A stretch of DNA of 64,000 nucleotides from a bacterium (GTDB taxonomy: Bacteria; Zixibacteria; MSB-5A5; GN15; FEB-12): positions 248,001 to 312,000 of the forward strand of contig JAHLKV010000002.1 of the NCBI GenBank assembly GCA_020444475.1. The letters are read 5' to 3'. A program made the position numbers and the translations under genes. Shown here one piece after another: positions 52,194 through 61,204 of this stretch. The notes under the pieces were generated by a model. That model worked only from the letters and a program-made list of their open reading frames with translations. It had not been told where the DNA came from and made no database searches. The first letter of the stretch is position 1; the number at the start of each line of letters is the position of its first letter.

Positions 52194-52784
52194 ATGGCTG
52201 TTGTGGATCGAAAAGCACAGTTGGTTGCCGAAGCGACGCGGCTGTTTAGCCGTCGCGGATTCGACCAGGTGACGGTGAAGGAATTGGCCCGCATGTGTGG
52301 CATTACGGAGCCGGCGGTCTATCGCCATTTTCCTTCGAAGGATGCTATTTACAACGCGGTGCTCGATTCTCTCGAAGAGCGTATGGATTGCAGTACCTTG
52401 TTCGCACAACTCGAGCACGAGAGTGACGTCGAGGTTCTGCTTCGAGGAGTCGCCTCCCATGTGATCAGCTTCTTCACGCGCAACGACGACATGTACCGTT
52501 TGCTGTTGTTCTCAGCGCTCAAGGAGCATACCAAGGCGAGGAAGGTGTACGACATTATCCGCGGCACCTACGTCCGTTTTCTGGTCACGCAGTTTGACCG
52601 GCTGTTTCAGGAGGGGGTAATCATCGAAAAGCACAACGAAATTACGGCGCGCTGTTTTGTCGGCATGGTATTCGACTGCGCTTTGGGACGGACCCTCTGG
52701 AGGGGGATGCAGGGCAAGCAATTCCGTCCCGAAGACGTAGTCGCCAATAATGTCCCGATTTACGCGCGCGGACTTCGCAAATAA
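52194..52784 (+). CDS. TetR-family transcriptional regulator
   Basis: A 196-residue TetR protein. The N-terminal HTH is VTVKELARMCGITEPAVYRHFPSKDAI (helix residues within 26-52 of the protein). The C-terminal helical domain for ligand and dimer contacts has LLRGVASHVISFFTRN and LFQEGVIIEKHNEITARC. The start at 52194 has a GAGGTG site; a GTG at 52185 is less likely. It is 49 bp upstream of the decaheme cytochrome gene on the same strand, so it probably controls that module and itself. Confidence 0.92.
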   Translation: MAVVDRKAQLVAEATRLFSRRGFDQVTVKELARMCGITEPAVYRHFPSKDAIYNAVLDSLEERMDCSTLFAQLEHESDVEVLLRGVASHVISFFTRNDDMYRLLLFSALKEHTKARKVYDIIRGTYVRFLVTQFDRLFQEGVIIEKHNEITARCFVGMVFDCALGRTLWRGMQGKQFRPEDVVANNVPIYARGLRK

Positions 52785-52833
52785 TTCCATGGTTCAAAGG
52801 CAAAGGAGCCTACTAACACACTGGGAGGACTGT

Positions 52834-53796
52834 ATGACTGGGTTTGATCGTACAGACGGCCCGCGTCCGCCACTGCTCATTCGACTGGCAGTGCTGCTGA
52901 TTGCAGCCGTCTGTCTACCGTCCACAGCCCTTTTGGCCGGCGACATCGAAAACGATGTCTGCGCCGGGTGTCACGAGGATGTCGCGGCAGGGTTCACCAT
53001 GACCGCCCACGGCGTCTACTTCACGGACCGTCCCGCCCTGGTGGACTACGGTTGTGAATCGTGTCACGGTTCGGGTCTTGCGCATGTCGAGGATCCCAAC
53101 CCGGGCAACATCATCAACCCCGCCAACACCGATCAGTTCGGTTCGTCGATGCTGTGCATGACCTGTCATGACGACGGCGCGATGGACGACTGGGACTTTT
53201 CGGCGCATAACGGGGCTGATGTCAACTGCGCCAGCTGTCACAGCGTGCACGCCACGTACGACACCAGACAGGCGCTCAAGAAGGCCACCCCCGACCTGTG
53301 CTACGACTGCCATACCGACGTCAAGGCGCAGACGATGATGCCGTCGCATCATCCCATCGCCGAGGGCAAGATGTCCTGCAATGACTGTCATAACCCGCAC
53401 GGCGGGAGCGCCAAACTGACGCAGGACTTTACCGGTCGCGAGCTTTGTTTCACCTGTCACGCCGACAAGGAAGGGCCGTATGTCTATGAGCACGCCCCGG
53501 TGAACGAAGATTGCGGTCTGTGCCACACCCCGCACGGTTCGGTGGCCAATAACCTGCTGGTGCAGAACGAACCGACCTTGTGTTTGAACTGCCACGCCAT
53601 GCACTTCCATGCCACGGTCGAGTCGAACGACGGACCGTTTATCGTCCCGCAGAATCAGTCGCGCAACAGCGTTTCGACCGCGGACGGGTGGAAGAAGGGC
53701 TTCTTGACCCGGTGCACATCGTGTCATTCCATGATTCACGGTTCGGATATGCCTTCGCAGTCAATCTCAACCGGCGGCAACGCCCTCACCCGCTAA
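52834..53796 (+). CDS. decaheme c-type cytochrome, MtrA/DmsE-like
   Basis: A 320-residue periplasmic cytochrome with a signal peptide ending near STALLAGD. Ten C-x2-C-H haem sites can be counted: CAGCH, CESCH, CMTCH, CASCH, CYDCH, CNDCH, CFTCH, CGLCH, CLNCH and CTSCH. The number and length match MtrA/DmsE proteins, which insert in a porin and wire electrons across the outer membrane. A GGGAGG site precedes the ATG. The barrel gene follows after 10 bp. No outer-surface cytochrome or reductase gene is in the window, so the terminal acceptor is unknown. Confidence 0.93.
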   Translation: MTGFDRTDGPRPPLLIRLAVLLIAAVCLPSTALLAGDIENDVCAGCHEDVAAGFTMTAHGVYFTDRPALVDYGCESCHGSGLAHVEDPNPGNIINPANTDQFGSSMLCMTCHDDGAMDDWDFSAHNGADVNCASCHSVHATYDTRQALKKATPDLCYDCHTDVKAQTMMPSHHPIAEGKMSCNDCHNPHGGSAKLTQDFTGRELCFTCHADKEGPYVYEHAPVNEDCGLCHTPHGSVANNLLVQNEPTLCLNCHAMHFHATVESNDGPFIVPQNQSRNSVSTADGWKKGFLTRCTSCHSMIHGSDMPSQSISTGGNALTR

Positions 53797-53806
53797 GGAG
53801 GATGCC

Positions 53807-56005
53807 ATGAAGAGACTGCTATCTGTCATCGCGCTGGCCCTCCTGATTGTTGCAGGGCCATCACTGCTGTCGGCACAGGACGGTGAGCTTACCCAGGAAT
53901 ACTCGATCTGGATCGGCTCGCACTACACGACTTTCTCGGATTACACCAAGAAGGTCGGCGAGTACAATGTCGGACTCGACGAATACATGCCCGAGTTTTC
54001 GGTCAACTACCTCGGTATCGGCACCGACAACCTGTTCCGTCTCGACGGACATTTCTATGACAAGTACAATATCGACGGTATCGTCGACGTCACGATCGCG
54101 GATCGGTTCTCGTTCGGCGTCCAGTATAGTTCGCTCGTTCACCGGCTCGGCCAGGACAAGCTGGAGTACATGTCGGCGCGTGAGTATTTCGAGGACACCG
54201 ATACGTACGGCGGCAAGATCCTGACCCACGAGCTGCTCGATCCGGATGCGGACTACGACCTGCACCGTCAGGAGATACTCAGCGAGCTGAGCGTTCTTCT
54301 GTCGCGCAAGAACAACATCCGCATGACGGCGGCGCATCGGACGATTATGACCGACGGCCATGCGCAGAGTCTGTCCAACACGCACTGTTTCTCCTGCCAC
54401 GCGACATCGAGAAGCGTCGAGGTTCAGAATCGCACCCACGAGCTGCAGGCGGGGATTCAGGCCGATCTCACCGAAGAGCTGACGGTCGGCTATCAGTTCG
54501 ACTACCGCTCGTTTGATCCGCAGTCGCCGGCGGCCGAGGCCTATTTCGACCAGGCCAAGCATCCGGTGAACGGCGGCTCCGGCGCCGAGTTCAGTTCGCG
54601 CCAGGTGTACGATGACACGTCGGTGGTGATCAACCAGGTGCCGAAAAACGAGAAGATCGGCAACAAGATCCGCGTCAAGGGCAAGCTCGGTGACAAGACT
54701 CGTTTTGCGACCTCGGTCGGCTACAACCGGGTCGAGAACAAGTACACCGAGATCTACTCCGGCGCCTGGACCGGCGCGGCGAATATCAGCACCGTGCTGT
54801 CGCCGACCACTCGTCTGGTGATCAAAGCGACCGGCGTGCGGATCAAAGGCACCGATGACTATTACATCGACCTGCCGATCTTCCGTGATGGCCGGCCGGG
54901 TCCGGCCGGCAGCCGTCCGAGTTTTGACTACACCCGGTTGTCGTCGCTGGATCGTACCGACGGTCGCGGTTCGGCCGAACTGACGCACAAACTCAATCCG
55001 AGAATGACGTTGTCGGTTCTGGCCGGCTACGAGCGAATAAAGCGGTACAACTATCCCGATGAGGACTATGTTACCGGCCGCCTGATCGGCCAGGGCAAAC
55101 TTCGCTACCGCAAGTCAACGAACTTCTCCGGCTGGATGAAGTATCGGTTCGAGAAGACCTCCGATCCGTTCGTCTCCGGCAAGGGCTTGTTCGAAGCTCG
55201 CGGGTATGAAGAGCTCAGCCGCGACCTGCGGAATTCTCCGGCGCCGTTTACGTTCTACTACGAACGCGAAGCGTTGCGCTACCAGGCGATCACGACCGCT
55301 CCGACCGACGAACATGAGATCGAACTTCGCGGGGTATTCAACCCCAATCCGAAGGTCAATGTCAATCTCGGTCTGAGATACAACTACAGCAAGAACGGCG
55401 ATCTGGACTCGCTCGATGTCAAGCAGACAACGATGGTTCCGTCGCTGGGTATTAATCTGATGCCAAACGCACAGTGGGTGCTTTCCGCGGGCTATACGAT
55501 GCACTATGACAAGTCTCGCGGACCGATCACTGTCGCACTCTTCGATGGGTGAGCAGGCCATCTTTTCGACGCCGGGAGCGTCGACAGCATTATGTATGTT
55601 GAGCATTATGGCTCGCTTTCAACCATGGAAGACTATACGACGACTTCTCACAGTGTGTTTGCAAACGTCTCTTACACCGCCAGCGACAAGATGCGCCTGT
55701 TCGGTACGATCGGGTTCACCAAGGCGACGGCGGAGTTGAATGAGGTGCTGATGCCGGAAGTGTCCGCCGAAGTGGCGACCGATCTGTCGCATCAGGACTT
55801 CACGTTCGAAGAGATGTACACGTACTCGGATCTCGACTACACCATCATGCAGCTGACCTTCGGCGGCGAGTACATGATTGCCCCGAATGTCACGTGGACG
55901 GCTGATATCGATTACGCCGACTTCGCGGACGATCAGCCGTATGTGTACGGTGACGAGACGGGCTCGATGTTCGTCATTCGATCAGGGGTACGTTTCGACT
56001 TCTAA
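53807..56005 (+). CDS. MtrB/PioB-like outer-membrane barrel, interrupted by in-frame TGA
   Basis: An exported barrel with a signal peptide ending near SLLSAQ. The gene is read as one frame of 732 codons: codons 1-581, TGA at 55550-55552 (position 582), then the same frame to 56005, ending RSGVRFDF with the terminal Phe of outer-membrane barrels. The first part alone lacks a barrel end, so the two pieces belong together. Strands alternate aromatic and polar residues through the length. A CFSCH motif (residues 194-198) could bind a haem. An AAGGAGG site precedes the ATG. It is the barrel partner of the decaheme cytochrome. The TGA could be a point mutation, an assembly error or a recoded codon. 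Confidence 0.8.
55550..55584 (+). other. in-frame TGA followed by a hairpin
   Basis: After the TGA (55550-55552), in the frame of the barrel gene, a perfect 7-bp stem TCGACGC/GCGTCGA (55566-55572, 55578-55584) has the loop CGGGA. The loop starts 21 bases after the TGA. This is the general shape of a bacterial SECIS element (stem, short loop with an early G, 16-37 bases from UGA), but such hairpins also arise by chance. Confidence 0.45.
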
Positions 56006-56030
56006 TTGACAATCTCCTTTGCCCTTACAA

Positions 56031-56058
56031 GCCGCCCGGAGATCCGGGCGGCTTTTTT
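56031..56058 (+). terminator. Rho-independent terminator of the cytochrome-barrel operon
   Basis: The perfect 9-bp stem GCCGCCCGG/CCGGGCGGC (56031-56039, 56044-56052) is followed by six T. It lies 25 bp after the stop at 56005, which supports 56005, not 55552, as the end of the barrel gene. Confidence 0.93.
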
Positions 56059-56204
56059 GTATCCTGATGTGCGTGGTGTACGTCCCCGTGTCTTCGTGGC
56101 CGCGACTTCAGTCGCGGTGCAATAGCTCATCGCATGAGATGTCTTCCCGTCGTCAGGTCGCAAGCGACCTGACCTACTCGGTCTTCGTATGAGAGGTCTT
56201 CCAA

Positions 56205-56278
56205 CCGTGACTAAAGTCACGGCCACGAGAATCGGGGTCACGGCCACGAGAATCGGAGTCACGGCCACGAGTATTGGG
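56205..56278. repeat. hairpin plus three 21-bp direct repeats
   Basis: The hairpin CCGTGAC/GTCACGG (56205-56222) runs into three tandem 21-bp units starting GTCACGGCCACGAG (56216-56236, 56237-56257, 56258-56278). The units are the right arm plus the CCAC foot of the hairpin, as if the arm had been amplified. The same hairpin with foot is at 21402-21423. Confidence 0.85.
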
Positions 56279-56299
56279 GACACCTGCCATCAATACGCT

Positions 56300-56565
56300 A
56301 TCAAAAGTGTGAAAAGTCGTTGTACAAGTGTGAGCGCGATGGAGTTACGGCGAAATGGGTTCGTTTTGTCATTTTTTAAGTTCTCTTTTGGTCTCTTCCT
56401 CGCAACGACAGGACAGCCAATGCTCCAACCGTCTTTCGAACTGTGACTTGTGACTGCAGTAGTATCTCTCATCATCTCTCCTCCACGTACAGTGGTGCTT
56501 TTATAAAGGCGGGGACTTTCAGGATCAGGGGAGAATTTGTTGAGAAAGTGTGGTGGTGAGGCTTG
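56300..56565. repeat. diverged non-coding element, copy B (copy A at 17095-17335)
   Basis: It shares ordered blocks with copy A: TTGTACAAG, GCGAAATGGGTTCG, a TTTTGTCATTTTTTA tract, AAGGCGGG and GAAAGTGTGG. In both places the element lies in a cluster of REP-like hairpins. No gene is seen. Confidence 0.5.
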
Positions 56566-57089
56566 AGTGGGGTGGTTAGGCGTCACATGTCGTCCGCCGT
56601 GGGCGGACTAGCATGTGACGCAACTTTGAGCCGGTTGCGTGGTGCACGGGGAAGTGCACAGCGCACGCAGTCACCGGCAGAACCACTTCGGCCCGCCACG
56701 GCGGGCCTCGGGTTCTTCCCTACTGGCACGTAACGTAACACGGCACGGTTCGCGTGGTCCACGGGGACGTAGACGACGCCCAGGATCCATGTCGGGCTGT
56801 CGCGGTGCACGATGACAGAGCAACCCACCATAAATGGTGGGCCACCCGTCCGGTTCGCGTGGTGCACGGGTACGTACACCACACACAACATCTCAAGCAC
56901 CAAGCAAGAAACCCCCGCCTTGCAGGGCGGGGGTCTCACGATACAACTACCTGCAACAGTATGTTATACCTGGCAGGGTGCACGGTGACACCTGCCGCTT
57001 CATACCACGCGAATCTCGCGCGTTTGTGCCGGGCTGCAAGCAGCCTCGGCCTACTCATGGCGGGTTCGAAGACGGACCCGCCCTACGAG

Positions 57090-58481
57090 CTACTTCTTCG
57101 GGCCGACCATGTTCTCCGGACGGACTTTCTGATCGAACTCCTCGGCGGTCAGCAGTTTCAGCGCCACTGCCGCCTCTTTCAGGGTCGAGCCGTCGGCGTA
57201 CGCTTTCTTGGCCACTTTCGCAGCATTGTCATACCCGATGTGCGGATTGAGAGCGGTGACCAGCATAAGCGAGCCGTGCAGGTTCTTGTCGATGTTGGTC
57301 TTGTTGGCTTCGATCCCGACCGCACAGTTCTCGTTAAACATCTCGCAGGTGTCGGCGATCAGCCGGATCGACTGCAGCAGGTTGTAGATCATGACCGGCT
57401 TGAAGACGTTCAGTTCGAAATGACCGGTGGCGCCGCCCATGTTGACGGCAACGTCGTTACCGATCACCTGCGCAGCCACCATGGTCATCGCTTCACACTG
57501 GGTCGGGTTGACCTTACCCGGCATGATCGAGCTGCCCGGTTCGTTGGCCGGCAGCAGCAGTTCACCGATACCACAGCGGGGACCGGAACCGAGCATGCGG
57601 ATGTCGTTGGCGATCTTCATCAGGGAACAGGCGATCGTTTTCATCACGCCGGACGCTTCGACGATCGCATCGTGGGCCGCCAGCGCCTCGAACTTGTTCG
57701 GCGCCGTTACGAACTTCTTGCCGGTCAGTTTCGCGATTGTCGCGGCCGACTTCTCGGCGAAATCCGGGTGGGTGTTCAAACCGGTGCCGACCGCCGTCCC
57801 GCCCAGCGCCAGCGGATAGAGCCGCTTGAGGCAGTCATCGATGCGGGCCAGAGAGTTGGTCAACTGCTGAGCATAGCCGGAGAATTCCTGGCCGAGCGTC
57901 AGCGGGGTGGCGTCCATGAGGTGGGTGCGACCGATTTTGATGATGTCTTTAAACTCGTCGGATTTCTTCTTCAGCGTATCGCGAAGCAGGGTCACCATCG
58001 GGATCAACCGGCCGTGGATCTCTTCGACAGCGGCGATATGCATGGCAGTCGGGAAGGTATCGTTCGACGACTGCGCTTTGTTGACGTCGTCGTTGGGGTG
58101 AACGGGCTTCTTGGAGCCCATCTCACCGCCGGCCATTTCGATTGCCCGGTTAGAGATGACTTCGTTGGTGTTCATATTGGTCTGGGTACCGGAGCCGGTC
58201 TGCCAGACAACGAGCGGGAAATGGTCGTCGAGCTTGCCATCGATCACTTCATCGGCGGCCTTGACGATCAGGTCGCCTTTTTCTTTGGGAAGGGTGCCGA
58301 GCTCCATGTTGACCATCGCGGCGGCCTTCTTGAGAATACCCATGGCCCGGATCAGTTCGCGCGGCATGCGTTCGCCGCCGATACGGAAGTTTTTGAGGGA
58401 ACGGGCGGTCTGAGCGCCGTAGTAGCGGTCGGCGGGAACCTGTATCTCGCCCATCGAGTCGGTTTCGGTGCGGAATTCCAT
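57090..58481 (-). CDS. fumC: fumarate hydratase class II
   Basis: A 463-residue FumC of the aspartase/fumarase superfamily, converting fumarate and malate in the citric acid cycle. The start at 58481 follows AGGAG. Visible motifs are [36 protein letters not shown], the active-site [18 protein letters not shown] and the signature [13 protein letters not shown]. The class is oxygen-stable and cluster-free. The 3' end abuts two REP-like hairpins at 57028-57086. Confidence 0.97.
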   Translation of the reverse strand: MEFRTETDSMGEIQVPADRYYGAQTARSLKNFRIGGERMPRELIRAMGILKKAAAMVNMELGTLPKEKGDLIVKAADEVIDGKLDDHFPLVVWQTGSGTQTNMNTNEVISNRAIEMAGGEMGSKKPVHPNDDVNKAQSSNDTFPTAMHIAAVEEIHGRLIPMVTLLRDTLKKKSDEFKDIIKIGRTHLMDATPLTLGQEFSGYAQQLTNSLARIDDCLKRLYPLALGGTAVGTGLNTHPDFAEKSAATIAKLTGKKFVTAPNKFEALAAHDAIVEASGVMKTIACSLMKIANDIRMLGSGPRCGIGELLLPANEPGSSIMPGKVNPTQCEAMTMVAAQVIGNDVAVNMGGATGHFELNVFKPVMIYNLLQSIRLIADTCEMFNENCAVGIEANKTNIDKNLHGSLMLVTALNPHIGYDNAAKVAKKAYADGSTLKEAAVALKLLTAEEFDQKVRPENMVGPKK

Positions 58482-58581
58482 TGTGCACTCCTGCTTTGTT
58501 ACAGAATTCACATGATAACCCGCCTAATATACAGGATTGCGTCCTTCGGGCAAGTCAGATTGCGGGGCCGGATCTTGCCAA

Positions 58582-61155
58582 CTACTGTTCGACCCTGGCC
58601 AGGACCGACTCAAACGGGTTGAGCGTTATCCGGTTGGGCTTTTTGTCGAGCGGCGGGAGAGTGATTCTCTGTTGCGGCTTGTCGATCAGCAGGCGAACGT
58701 ACGCTTTGCCGCCTCCCTTGAACTCGATTTCGATCGGCACGAACATCTTGAAGCCGTCGGGGACCCCGGACTGGCTGATATCGCACACCACTTCGTGCAG
58801 GCCGTCATCAGTCGGCGTCACTTCGTACGAGAACTTGTAGACCGGCAGGTAGTAGCCGTAGACCCACTCCTCAAAGAACCAGCCCATATCCATGCCGCAG
58901 TACTTCTCGGTGAGCCGCCTGAAGTCGTCGGTGGTGGCCCGGCGGCCGTAAAAGATTTCGTGCCATTCCGTCATCATGTCGAAAAAGCGACTGTCATCGA
59001 GTGTCTGGAGGTCCATGAGCATATTGCGAAGCATGTGCAGGACGTAGGCCCCCTTGCGATAGATGCTGATTTCCTGCAGGGAGATGGAGGTATCGATCCG
59101 GGCTTCCTGTCCGGATGCGGTCGCCAGTTCCTGGCCACCGAGAATCTCGGCCGGTGTACGGCGAAAACGGACCACGCCGGCCTGGTCGTTTTTGGGATCG
59201 TCATCGCTGCCATACAGCGTGGTACTGAAATCCTCGATCTCGACGGTCGAGCGATGTTCCTGCAGGGTATTGATGGTCGCCAGGCCGGCTTCGGCGAGCG
59301 GCTCGACATCTTTGCGGACGAAGTTGGTCTCGGTGGAGTTGACGCGATGCCCCAGGGCGATCGGCACGGACTGAGTTCTCTCCGAGCCGACGAACCTGGC
59401 CATCGACTCGATCTGCTTACGGTATTCTTTCAGCCACCAGAAGAGCCTATCGTTGCCTTCGGCCGCCTGCAGATAGAGGAGGGCGGAATAGGAGGCGAAG
59501 CTCTCCGTGAGCCAGCGGTCCCGATAGCTGTCGATCAACACGCCGTTGCCCCACCACTGACGGGCGACGAGGTTGGCCCGGCGAAGGCGCTGTTCGCCCC
59601 ACATGTCGGCCAGATGAACGGCGTCCCAGTTGAGCTGGACGATTCCCGGCTGGCTTTCGCCGTATGGAACGAGCGTTTCGGAGACAATCAATCGAGGCAG
59701 GCGATACGGGCCGAAATAGTGGGTAAACAGTTTCAGGGCGCCGGAGACATCCTCGGCCACGCGCTGGCGCATCTGCCTCCCTCCCAGCTTCTTGCTATCG
59801 GGGAGCGAACGGGAGACATCGCGCTTGAGTGTCTCGCTGATATACAACTCGATCGGGGCGACATCGGTAGCATAGTCGTATTTCTCGAACTCTCCGATTG
59901 TGAAGGATGCCGCCGGCATAGGATCACGCACCACCCAGCGACTGAAGCGGGTGTCGTGGGTTTCACGGTCCTCGGTCAGTTCGCCCGAAGCGATAAACGA
60001 GAATACTTTCGGGGTGCTGAAGCGCAGGTCGAAGGTGGCCCGTTGCATGAGACCGTGTCGCGGATACCAGTCGGTGCCGGCTTCGACCGTAATAATACCC
60101 TCGCGGCGCTCGACAATTTTGCCGCCGTAGTAGAACGTGAGTGACCCGACCTCACCCTGCTGAAGCGGATGGTTCAGGAAGAGATACAGCGAGTCGTTTC
60201 TATTGGCCCAGTCGGAGTATCGAAGGAACGGCAGGGGGTTGCCGTCGCCGTCGACAATCGAATCGATCTCGGCCTTGTCGTTCAGGTGGAGCAGCAGCAG
60301 TTGTGTTTCGCTCAACAGGGCCTCGAACTGCATATCTGTCTTGCAGCGCATCATTCCGCCAGACTCGATTTCGCTCTCAATCGCATAGTGGCGGGGTTTG
60401 ATCCGTTCCCGGTTGATACCGTTGATTTTGCGGTAGGTCGGATCGGCGTAGACCGAGTAGCTGCAGACTTCCTCCATGAAGAATGATACGAAGAACCGCT
60501 TGTAGTCCTTCAGCAGTGCGACCTCTTCTCGGTAAGCAGGATTGAACCGGTATATCACGTGCACGGCGTCATTGAGGTCAGCATCGACCAACAGGAACGG
60601 TCGACGCTGGGGGAAGGCGAGGTTGCGCAGGGTCTCGAACAGGAACATCTTCGACTCGTTCCTGGTCAGGTGCGCGTACAACTCCTTCAATTTCCCGTCG
60701 GAGTCTTTGTCCCAGGCGGTCGTGTCGGTTACCGGGGTTCCGTTCTGACGGATGATCCCGGCGAGGGAATCGTTGAGGAGCAGCACTGAATAGGAGGTGG
60801 GACGATTGAGTGAATCGGTCTCGAAAAACAGCTGGAGCTGATTTTGTTCAATATCGAGCGATGGGGCGAACTGAAAAAGGGCCTTTCCGCGAAAGAGCGC
60901 GCCCCAGTAGCGGGCGGTGTCGTTGATCGTGATCGGTGCGAAGAAATAGATGCGGCCCGATTCGACGTGCAGCGCGAAGTCCTGACGGGTGAGCGAGAAA
61001 TCGGTTACATCGTAGATTACCGATGGCGCGGTCGGGACTTGCTCCATTGTCAGGTAGGCCCGGTGAAGCTGCTCGGCATCAGAAGCCGCGACATCGACGG
61101 AACATATCGCCGCTGCTGCCAGCAGCGCTGCGGAAAGTATGGTAAATCTTTTCAT
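58582..61155 (-). CDS. M1-peptidase-like protein with degenerate zinc site
   Basis: An 857-residue exported protein with a signal peptide ending near VDVAASD. The start at 61155 has a GAGGA site. It has the same plan as the next gene (an N-terminal variable region, an M1-type beta domain, then a catalytic-like helical domain). Where the paralogue has HEVAH, this protein has NLVAR (Asn528 to Arg532), while the third ligand Glu551 in WLTESFA and the Trp-Trp-Gly after the motif are kept. The two zinc His and the general-base Glu are lost, so it cannot be a normal aminopeptidase. It may have a binding, chaperone or regulatory role next to its active partner. Confidence 0.85.
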   Translation of the reverse strand: MKRFTILSAALLAAAAICSVDVAASDAEQLHRAYLTMEQVPTAPSVIYDVTDFSLTRQDFALHVESGRIYFFAPITINDTARYWGALFRGKALFQFAPSLDIEQNQLQLFFETDSLNRPTSYSVLLLNDSLAGIIRQNGTPVTDTTAWDKDSDGKLKELYAHLTRNESKMFLFETLRNLAFPQRRPFLLVDADLNDAVHVIYRFNPAYREEVALLKDYKRFFVSFFMEEVCSYSVYADPTYRKINGINRERIKPRHYAIESEIESGGMMRCKTDMQFEALLSETQLLLLHLNDKAEIDSIVDGDGNPLPFLRYSDWANRNDSLYLFLNHPLQQGEVGSLTFYYGGKIVERREGIITVEAGTDWYPRHGLMQRATFDLRFSTPKVFSFIASGELTEDRETHDTRFSRWVVRDPMPAASFTIGEFEKYDYATDVAPIELYISETLKRDVSRSLPDSKKLGGRQMRQRVAEDVSGALKLFTHYFGPYRLPRLIVSETLVPYGESQPGIVQLNWDAVHLADMWGEQRLRRANLVARQWWGNGVLIDSYRDRWLTESFASYSALLYLQAAEGNDRLFWWLKEYRKQIESMARFVGSERTQSVPIALGHRVNSTETNFVRKDVEPLAEAGLATINTLQEHRSTVEIEDFSTTLYGSDDDPKNDQAGVVRFRRTPAEILGGQELATASGQEARIDTSISLQEISIYRKGAYVLHMLRNMLMDLQTLDDSRFFDMMTEWHEIFYGRRATTDDFRRLTEKYCGMDMGWFFEEWVYGYYLPVYKFSYEVTPTDDGLHEVVCDISQSGVPDGFKMFVPIEIEFKGGGKAYVRLLIDKPQQRITLPPLDKKPNRITLNPFESVLARVEQ

Positions 61156-61204
61156 CGGTATCCTCATCTATTCCGACTATATCCAGCACGGATCGCGTTC
61201 ACGC

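Larger units (their letters stand above)
56059..57089. repeat. 1-kb repeat-rich intergenic region
   Basis: It holds no gene but many palindromes: 56096-56117 (GTGG then CCGCGAC/GTCGCGG); 56152-56177 (GTCAGGTCGC/GCGACCTGAC then CTAC); 56580-56621 (nested, arms GCGTCACATG/CATGTGACGC with inner GTCCGCC/GGCGGAC); 56676-56723 (GGCAGAACC/GGTTCTTCC with inner GGCCCGCC/GGCGGGCC then CTAC); 56752-56779 and 56857-56884 (GCGTGGTG family); 56824-56848 (lone unit of the array at 16836); 56911-56934 (ACCCCCGCC/GGCGGGGGT); 57028-57054 and 57059-57086 (both ending in CTAC). The last pair abuts the end of fumC. Confidence 0.85.

Noticed and set aside
53807-56005. Genome-wide reassignment of TGA
   Set aside because: Many intact genes in the window end in TGA at the normal family length, so TGA is a stop here in general.
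53807-56005. Frameshift in the barrel gene
   Set aside because: The two parts are in the same frame, so only the TGA separates them.
58537-60144. Long open frame on the plus strand opposite the degenerate M1 gene
   Set aside because: It lies entirely antisense to a gene with a clear signal peptide and family features. Such shadows are common in GC-rich coding sequence. The same holds for the long antisense frames at 56754-58622, 15811-16857, 53861-54988 and 1675-2778.
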